Part shown: piece by piece, positions 8,323 through 13,135 of the stretch | Position numbering within the stretch: position 1 is the stretch's first letter | How the letters are laid out: the number at the start of each line of letters is the position of its first letter | Source: Betaproteobacteria bacterium | GTDB lineage: Bacteria > Pseudomonadota > Gammaproteobacteria > Burkholderiales > Usitatibacteraceae | Direction of reading: 5' to 3' | NCBI GenBank assembly: GCA_012274175.1 | Contig: JAAOZZ010000262.1 | Coordinates: 1 to 13,135 of the forward strand | Length of the DNA stretch: 13,135 bases | Notes under the pieces: generated by a model | Databases searched by the model: none | What the model was told of the DNA's origin: nothing | Seen by the model: the letters and a program-made list of their open reading frames with translations, nothing else | Position numbers and translations under genes: made by a program

Positions 8323-8350
8323 GGGGAAAAGTAACCTGACCCCTTTTCCC
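8323..8350. terminator. Palindromic element between convergent yggX and rpiA; probable bidirectional terminator or dispersed repeat
   Basis: GGGAAAAG (8324-8331) and CTTTTCCC (8343-8350) form a perfect 8-bp stem around an 11-base loop, TAACCTGACCC. It fills almost the whole 29-base gap between the two convergent stops, and its last base is also the last base of the rpiA stop codon. Plus-strand RNA ends in a short CTTTTCCC rather than a clean U-tract, so termination efficiency is uncertain. The core, read on the minus strand as GGGGTCAGGTTACTTTTCCC, resembles short palindromic sequences I recall being repeated between genes in GC-rich proteobacteria; copy number cannot be judged from one window. 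Confidence 0.55.
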
Positions 8351-9015
8351 TAGCGCGGGCGCTGGATGGTCCGCACGCCTTCGGCGGTGGCGAGGAGGAG
8401 CACGTCGGCGGGGCGGCGGGCGAAGAGGCCGTTGGTGACCACGCCGGGAATCTGGTTGATCGCGGTCTCGAGGGCCACGGGGTCGAGGATCGTGAGGCCC
8501 CTCAGGTCGAGGATCACGTTGCCGTTGTCTGTGGTCACGCCCGCTCTCAGCTCGGGCATCCCGCCCAGCTTCACGAGCTCGCGCGCGACGAAGCTGCGCG
8601 CCATCGGGATCACCTCCACCGGCAGCGGAAACTTCCCCAGCACCGGCACGAGCTTCGAGGCGTCCGCGATGCACACGAAGGCGCGGCTCGCCTGGGCGAC
8701 GATCTTCTCGCGGGTGAGCGCCCCACCGCCTCCCTTGATCATCGCCAGGTGCTCGGTCACCTCGTCGGCGCCGTCCACGTACACGTCGCACCCGTCGGTG
8801 TCGTTCAGCTCCATCACCGGAATCTGCAGCGCGCGCAACCGCCGGGCGCTCGCCTCGGAGCTCGCCACCGTGCCCGAGATGCGGGCGCGGCGGGAGGCCA
8901 GGGCGTCGATGAAGAAGTTCACCGTGGAGCCCGTGCCCACGCCGACCACCGTGTCGTCCTCGACGTACCGGAGCGCCGCCTCCGCGGCGGCCTTCTTCAA
9001 TGGGTTGGCGTCCAT
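8350..9015 (-). CDS. rpiA: Ribose-5-phosphate isomerase A
   Basis: RpiA interconverts ribose-5-phosphate and ribulose-5-phosphate in the pentose phosphate pathway. The 221 residues match the family. [16 protein letters not shown] (24-39) forms the phosphate loop, and DGADEV (81-86) and [11 protein letters not shown] (94-104) line the active site. D81, D84, K94, the general base E103 and K121 fall at the same numbers as in the E. coli enzyme. GVVTNGLFA (191-199) is also typical. The ATG at 9015 gives the normal N-terminus ([18 protein letters not shown]); the frame is open further upstream but lacks family character. No Shine-Dalgarno is seen. The gene is divergent from ilvA and convergent with yggX. 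Tkt at the other end of the window acts on the same sugar phosphates, but no shared regulation is visible. Confidence 0.97.
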   Translation of the reverse strand: MDANPLKKAAAEAALRYVEDDTVVGVGTGSTVNFFIDALASRRARISGTVASSEASARRLRALQIPVMELNDTDGCDVYVDGADEVTEHLAMIKGGGGALTREKIVAQASRAFVCIADASKLVPVLGKFPLPVEVIPMARSFVARELVKLGGMPELRAGVTTDNGNVILDLRGLTILDPVALETAINQIPGVVTNGLFARRPADVLLLATAEGVRTIQRPR

Positions 9016-9088
9016 GGGCCCAGCATAACCCAGGGGCCGAAGCCCCAGAGCGTTCTTGGTATGCTTGCGGGCTGCAACACCCGATCCC
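9016..9088. promoter_or_regulatory. Divergent rpiA/ilvA promoter region with a small palindrome
   Basis: This 73-bp gap must hold signals for both genes. TATGCT occurs on the minus strand (9027-9022) and on the plus strand (9060-9065), each a partial -10 match; neither has a convincing -35. If the minus-strand box is used, the start site would fall at about the rpiA ATG, giving a leaderless or nearly leaderless message. Between them lies GGGGCCGAAGCCCC (9033-9046), which on the minus strand folds as GGGGC-TTCG-GCCCC with a stable UUCG tetraloop. It could be an operator or a structural element. Confidence 0.35.
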
Positions 9089-10603
9089 ATGAAAACCGAA
9101 AGCTACCTCGAGAAGATCCTCACGGCGAAGGTGTACGACGTGGCGATCGAAAGCCCGCTCGAACCGGCCAATGCGCTCTCGCGCCGGCTGGGCAATCACA
9201 TCCTGCTCAAGCGCGAGGACAAGCAGCCGGTCTTCTCGTTCAAGTTGCGCGGGGCCTACAACAAGATGGCGCACCTCAAGCCCGCCGAGCTCGCCCGAGG
9301 GGTGATCTGCGCCTCGGCGGGCAACCACGCCCAGGGCGTGGCGCTCGCCGCGCAGAAGCTGGGCGCCGAGGCCACCATCGTGATGCCGGTGACCACGCCG
9401 CGCATCAAGGTGGCCGCGGTGGCCGCGCGAGGCGCGAAGGTGGTGTTGCATGGCGACAGCTACCACGAGGCGGCGCTGCACGCGAAGGCGCTCGCGAAGC
9501 AGCGCCGGCTCACGTTCGTGCACCCCTACGACGACGCGCTCGTCATCGCGGGCCAGGGCACCATCGGGGTGGAGATCCTGCGCCAGCATCCCGGGCCCAT
9601 CGACGCGATCTTCGTGCCCGTGGGCGGCGGCGGCCTCATCGCCGGCGTGGCCGCGTACGTGAAGCGCATCGCGCCCCGGACGAAGATCATCGGCGTGGAG
9701 CCGGTGGACTCCAACGCGATGCAGGCCTCCCTCAAGGCGGGGCGGCGCGTGACGCTCCCGCACGTGAACCTCTTCGCCGACGGGGTGGCGGTGCGCCAGG
9801 TGGGCAAGGAGACCTTCCGCCTGTGCCGCGAGCTGGTCGACGAGATGGTGCTCGTGGACACCGACGAGATCTGCGCGGCGATCAAGGACATCTTCGAGGA
9901 CACGAGAGCCGTGGTGGAGCCCGCGGGAGGGCTCGCGATCGCGGGCGCCAAGCGCTGGCTCGAGCGCCGGCGGGTCAAGGGCGGCACCTTCGTGGCCATC
10001 GCCTGCGGGGCGAACATGAACTTCGACCGGCTGCGCTTCGTGGCCGAGCGCGCCGAGCTGGGCGAGCATCGCGAGGCGGTGCTCGCGGTGACCATCCCGG
10101 AGCTGCCGGGCAGCTTCCGCAAGCTCTGCGGCCTGCTGGGCCGGCGCAGCGTGACGGAATTCAACTACCGCTACGCGCCGGGAGGCGAGGCGCACGTCTT
10201 CCTCGGCGTGTCGGTGTCGGGGCGGGAAGAGACCCAGCGGCTCATCGGGCAGCTCGTGCGCGCGGGCCTCAAGGCCGCGGACCTCTCGGACAACGAGCTG
10301 GCGAAGCTGCACGTGCGCCATCTCGTGGGCGGGCGCACGCGCGAGGTCGCGGGCGAGATGCTCTACCGGTTCGAGTTCCCCGAGCGTCCCGGGGCGCTCA
10401 TGAACTTCCTCGAGCACATGGGCTCGGACTGGAACATCACGCTCTTCCATTACCGCAACCACGGCGCCGACGTCGGGCGCGTGCTGGTGGGCCTCCAGGT
10501 GCCCGGATCCGGGCGCGGCGCCTTCCGCCGGTTCCTGCGGGAACTGCGCTACGAATACGCCGACGAGTCGCGCAATCCCGCGTACCGGTTCTTCCTGCGG
10601 TGA
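9089..10603 (+). CDS. ilvA: Threonine ammonia-lyase, biosynthetic
   Basis: IlvA deaminates threonine to 2-oxobutanoate, the first committed step of isoleucine synthesis, and is classically inhibited by isoleucine. The 504-residue protein has an N-terminal PLP-dependent catalytic domain (about 1-325) with [12 protein letters not shown] (49-60), where K52 binds [13 protein letters not shown] (76-85), and [11 protein letters not shown] (177-187). A C-terminal pair of ACT-like regulatory domains (about 328-504) includes [14 protein letters not shown] (338-351) and [16 protein letters not shown] (430-445). The regulatory half marks it as the long biosynthetic form, not the short catabolic TdcB. 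The ATG at 9089 gives the usual N-terminus; there is no clear Shine-Dalgarno. The stop overlaps the start of the next gene (GTGA), so the two are likely coupled. Confidence 0.97.
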   Translation: MKTESYLEKILTAKVYDVAIESPLEPANALSRRLGNHILLKREDKQPVFSFKLRGAYNKMAHLKPAELARGVICASAGNHAQGVALAAQKLGAEATIVMPVTTPRIKVAAVAARGAKVVLHGDSYHEAALHAKALAKQRRLTFVHPYDDALVIAGQGTIGVEILRQHPGPIDAIFVPVGGGGLIAGVAAYVKRIAPRTKIIGVEPVDSNAMQASLKAGRRVTLPHVNLFADGVAVRQVGKETFRLCRELVDEMVLVDTDEICAAIKDIFEDTRAVVEPAGGLAIAGAKRWLERRRVKGGTFVAIACGANMNFDRLRFVAERAELGEHREAVLAVTIPELPGSFRKLCGLLGRRSVTEFNYRYAPGGEAHVFLGVSVSGREETQRLIGQLVRAGLKAADLSDNELAKLHVRHLVGGRTREVAGEMLYRFEFPERPGALMNFLEHMGSDWNITLFHYRNHGADVGRVLVGLQVPGSGRGAFRRFLRELRYEYADESRNPAYRFFLR

Positions 10604-12714
10604 GCCCGGCCGGCAACCCGGGAGCGCTCGCCGTCGCGTTCAACCAGGCCCTCGGCCTGTTCAACGCGGGACGCATGGCCGAATGCGAGTCGGTGCTGGG
10701 CAGGTTGCTCGCCGAGCATCCCGGCGCCGTCGAGGCGCTCGAGCTGCTGGGTGCGGCCCGCGGAGCGCAGGGCCGCCCCCGGGAAGCGCTGGAGGCCCTG
10801 GACCGGGCGCGCGCCTTGCGGCCCTCGTCGATCACGATCCGGCACAACCGCGCCCAGGCGCTCTTCGCGCTGGGCCGTCTCGACGACGCGCGCACGGAGC
10901 TCGACAAGCTCGTGCGCATGCACGCCGACTACCAGCCGTCGTGGAACCTGCTGGGCAGCGTGCTGGCGGGCCTGGGAGACGTCCCCGGGGCCGAGCGCGC
11001 CTATCGCCGGGCGATGGCAATGGCGCCCGAGCAGCCTCAGGCGCCATACAACCTCGGGCTGCTCTTCCAGCAGGCCGGCCGCCTCGAGGAGGCGATCGCC
11101 GCCTATCGCGGAGCGCTTCGCATCCATCCGGCCTTCGCCCCCGCACACAACAATCTCGCCAACGCGCTCAAGGCGACGGGGCGAGCGGACGAGGCGGTCG
11201 CCCATTACCGCGAGGCCCTGCGCCACGACCCGGGACTCGTGGACGCGATGGGGAACCTGGGGACGGCGCTGCGGGAGGCCGGCCGCTACGCCGAGGCGAT
11301 CCCGCTGCTCGAGCGCGCCGAGGTCCTGCGCCCGGGCTCCCCGGAGGTGCTCAACAGCCTCGGCATCGCGTACTACGAGCGCCATCGCCACGAGGACGCG
11401 GCGGCGTGCTACCGGCGGGCCCTCGCGCTGCGCCCCGCGATGCACGAGGCGCGCAACAACCTCGGCAACGCGCTCGCCGCGCTGGGACAGCTCGACGAGG
11501 CAGCCGAATGCTTTCGCGCGGTGCTCGCGCAGTCGCCGGACAACGCCGACGCGCACAGCAACCTGGGCCTCGTGTTCCAGGAGCGCGAACGCGACACCGA
11601 GGCGATCGAGCAATTCGAGCGCGCCCTCGCCATCCGGCCGGATCATGCCGACGCGCTGAACAATTTGGGATACCTGCTCCAGGAGGGGGGACGCCGGCCC
11701 GAGGCGATGGAATACTACCGGCGCGCCATGCAGGCGAATCCCCGGCTCGCGCGCGCGGGGTACAACCTCGGGCTCGCGCACCTCATGCAATTCGAGTTCG
11801 ATCCGGGATGGAAGCTGCACGAGCTGCGATTCGCCACCGCGCCCCCCGTTTCGGTAGCCCGTGCCTTCGCGGTCCCGGCATTCGCCGGGCGCGATTGGGG
11901 AAAGGGCGAGCGCGTGGCGATCTGGCCCGAGCAGGGAGTGGGCGACCAGATCCTGTATTCGACGCTCGTGGACGAGGTGGCCGCGCGCGGCGAGGCGTTC
12001 GTCCTCGAGGCCGATCGCCGGCCCGTCCCCGCCTTCGCGCGCGCCCATCCAACGTGGACGGTCGTCGCGCCCGAGGAAGCGAAGGCGGCATTCGCCGGCT
12101 GCTCGCGGCATGTCCCCCTGGGGACGCTGCCCCTGCTGCTGCGCCCCAGCCTCGAGAGCTTCGAGCGCCAGCCGCGCACGCTGCTCGCCGCGGACGCGGA
12201 ACAGGTGCGACGCTTTCGTTCGCGCTCGCCCGCGACCACCCGCGTGGTAGGCATCTCCTGGCGCAGCTTCCAGCCGAAGGGCCGCGGCTACGTGGAGCGC
12301 AAGAAATCCGCGCCGCTCGACGCGTTCATGGCGCTTTCCCGGCGCGAAGGGCTGCACCTGGTGGACCTGCAGTACGGCGACACCGCGGCCGAGCGCGAGG
12401 CTTTCGCGCGCCGGGGCGGCAGGCTGCATCGCCACGAGGACCTGGACCTCTTCCACGACCTCGACGGGGTGCTCGCGGCGATCGAGGCGTGCGACGTGGT
12501 CGTGACCACCAGCAACGTGACGGCGCACCTGGCCGGGGCACTGGGCAAGCGCACGCTGCTCGTGTACCTCGCGGCCCGGCCGCCGTTCCACTACTGGGCG
12601 CCGCGCGCCGACGGCAGATCGCTCTGGTACCCGTCGCTTTCCATCGTGACGGGCCCCGGCCTCGGCACCTGGGACCAGGCGCTCGCGCGCGTGCATGAGC
12701 TCATCGGCACCTGA
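10600..12714 (+). CDS. TPR-repeat protein with C-terminal GT-B glycosyltransferase-like domain
   Basis: The 704-residue protein has two parts. Residues 11-384 are eleven tetratricopeptide repeats of exactly 34 residues with no insertions, with recurring pattern NNLGNALxxxGxxxEAxxxYRRAL. These should form a helical solenoid for binding partners. Residues about 425-704 resemble a glycosyltransferase family 9-like GT-B fold: IWPEQGVGDQILYSTLV (441-457), VVGISWRSFQPKG (549-561), and CDVVVTTSNVTAHLAGALGK (631-650) followed by LLVYL. TPR plus such a domain is common in proteobacteria, often with unknown acceptor. There is no signal peptide or membrane segment, so it is cytoplasmic. The GTG at 10600 overlaps the ilvA stop (GTGA), which decides the start and indicates coupling. 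A role in isoleucine metabolism is not implied; donor and acceptor cannot be read. Confidence 0.85.
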   Translation: MSPAGNPGALAVAFNQALGLFNAGRMAECESVLGRLLAEHPGAVEALELLGAARGAQGRPREALEALDRARALRPSSITIRHNRAQALFALGRLDDARTELDKLVRMHADYQPSWNLLGSVLAGLGDVPGAERAYRRAMAMAPEQPQAPYNLGLLFQQAGRLEEAIAAYRGALRIHPAFAPAHNNLANALKATGRADEAVAHYREALRHDPGLVDAMGNLGTALREAGRYAEAIPLLERAEVLRPGSPEVLNSLGIAYYERHRHEDAAACYRRALALRPAMHEARNNLGNALAALGQLDEAAECFRAVLAQSPDNADAHSNLGLVFQERERDTEAIEQFERALAIRPDHADALNNLGYLLQEGGRRPEAMEYYRRAMQANPRLARAGYNLGLAHLMQFEFDPGWKLHELRFATAPPVSVARAFAVPAFAGRDWGKGERVAIWPEQGVGDQILYSTLVDEVAARGEAFVLEADRRPVPAFARAHPTWTVVAPEEAKAAFAGCSRHVPLGTLPLLLRPSLESFERQPRTLLAADAEQVRRFRSRSPATTRVVGISWRSFQPKGRGYVERKKSAPLDAFMALSRREGLHLVDLQYGDTAAEREAFARRGGRLHRHEDLDLFHDLDGVLAAIEACDVVVTTSNVTAHLAGALGKRTLLVYLAARPPFHYWAPRADGRSLWYPSLSIVTGPGLGTWDQALARVHELIGT
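10630..11751 (+). repeat. Eleven in-frame degenerate 102-bp TPR-coding repeats
   Basis: The coding sequence repeats with a strict 102-bp (34-codon) period eleven times without a phase slip. Repeats diverge at the nucleotide level but keep the TPR positions (W/L-x-x-L-G/A at helix A, A at helix B, P at the end). A partial twelfth unit follows at residues 385-404 before the chain enters the glycosyltransferase-like domain. Read directly from the translation. Confidence 0.8.
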
Positions 12715-13135
12715 GTCGGAGGCACTCGCGCTCTTCGCGGCCGGACGCCTGGCCGAGGCGGAAGCGGCGTGGCGCGCCATCCTCGAGCGCCGGCCCGACG
12801 ATGCGCAGGCTGTCCATTTCCTCGGCTGCGTGCTGGCGCAGCGCGGGCGCGCGGCCGAAGGCCTCGCCCTGGTGGAGCGCTCGCTCGCGATGGCGCCCGG
12901 GGAGGTCTCCTTCCTCAACAATCGCGCGCGGCTGCTGGCCGACGCGGGGCGCGTCGACGAGGCCCTCGCCGACCTGCAGCGGGCGGTGCGCCGGGAGCCG
13001 CGATTCGCCGCGGCGTGGCTGCACCTGGGCACGCTGATGAGGCAGGCGGGCCGCGCCGAGGAGGCGATTGTCGCGCTGCGGCGTGCGGCCGCCCTCGAGC
13101 CGGGGCAGCTTGCGCCCCACGCAAGCCTCGGCCGC
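12695..13135 (+). CDS. TPR-repeat protein, 3' end beyond the window
   Basis: An open frame begins at the ATG at 12695, inside the last 20 bases of the TPR-glycosyltransferase gene, and continues to the window edge (147 codons seen, no stop). The translation is a run of tetratricopeptide repeats: ALALFAAGRLAEAEAAWRAI near the start, then units beginning QAVHFLGCVLAQ, SFLNNRARLLAD and AAWLHLGTLMRQ, each 34 residues, and the start of another. It has no signal peptide. The overlapping start and the same repeat style suggest a tandem paralogue of the preceding gene in the same operon. Whether it also ends in a glycosyltransferase-like domain lies beyond the edge. The opposite strand is also open here but is arginine-rich shadow sequence. 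Confidence 0.8.
   Translation, partial: MSSSAPESEALALFAAGRLAEAEAAWRAILERRPDDAQAVHFLGCVLAQRGRAAEGLALVERSLAMAPGEVSFLNNRARLLADAGRVDEALADLQRAVRREPRFAAAWLHLGTLMRQAGRAEEAIVALRRAAALEPGQLAPHASLGR

Noticed and set aside
8045..10462. 805-codon minus-strand open frame across yggX, rpiA and ilvA
   Set aside because: It crosses three recognised genes in the wrong frame or strand, and its translation is His/Arg/Gly-rich without domains.
8749..12714. Reading the TPR-glycosyltransferase as a 1321-residue protein starting within rpiA
   Set aside because: Codons before 10600 lie antisense to rpiA and out of frame over ilvA and have no domain character. The GTG overlapping the ilvA stop is the natural start.
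10549..13032. 827-codon minus-strand open frame opposite the TPR genes
   Set aside because: Its apparent repetition mirrors the 102-bp TPR period of the plus strand; no independent domain or start signal is seen.

Overview
The window is a gene-dense, GC-rich chromosomal stretch (roughly 70% GC by eye). The fused two-domain N-acetylglutamate synthase ArgA followed by YggX, together with the style of SpeE, RsmE, RpiA and IlvA, fits a betaproteobacterium (Burkholderiales/Nitrosomonadales type). That placement is inferred from protein character, not from a marker gene. I see no rRNA, tRNA, CRISPR array, transposase or phage gene, and no gene-free gap longer than about 210 bp. The many long overlapping frames on both strands are GC-driven shadows.

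Layout. Minus strand, 15-2556: transketolase (tkt) with a GNAT acetyltransferase overlapping its 3' end. Then comes a 211-bp divergent promoter region, 2557-2767, holding an AT-rich island and a structured leader for speD. Plus strand, 2768-8320: eight closely packed genes that may form one operon: speD, speE, a DUF1190/YgiB-like lipoprotein, a glutathionylspermidine-synthetase-like ATP-grasp ligase (YgiC/YjfC type), a DUF350/YjfL-type membrane protein, rsmE, argA and yggX. A palindromic element at 8323-8350 separates this run from the convergent rpiA (8350-9015, minus). Divergently from rpiA lie ilvA (9089-10603), a TPR-glycosyltransferase-like gene coupled to it by a 4-bp overlap (10600-12714), and a second TPR gene that runs off the right edge (12695-13135).

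How the genes work together. SpeD and SpeE make decarboxylated SAM and transfer its aminopropyl group, giving spermidine or a relative. The next three genes match the ygiB-ygiC and yjfL-yjfM-yjfC families of Escherichia coli. Their arrangement directly behind speDE suggests the ATP-grasp enzyme joins the polyamine to a carboxylate such as glutathione or a peptide, in partnership with an outer-membrane lipoprotein and a small membrane protein. The biochemical end product of such modules is unsettled, so this is the most interesting system in the window. ArgA, further down the same run, starts arginine/ornithine synthesis and so could feed putrescine supply. Tkt and RpiA both belong to the non-oxidative pentose phosphate pathway, and IlvA starts isoleucine synthesis.

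The strongest non-coding signal is an 18-position imperfect inverted repeat (2724-2741 with 2763-2780) that base-pairs the speD GTG start codon and leaves the Shine-Dalgarno in the loop, with a competing smaller hairpin. It is a candidate translational switch for SAM decarboxylase.
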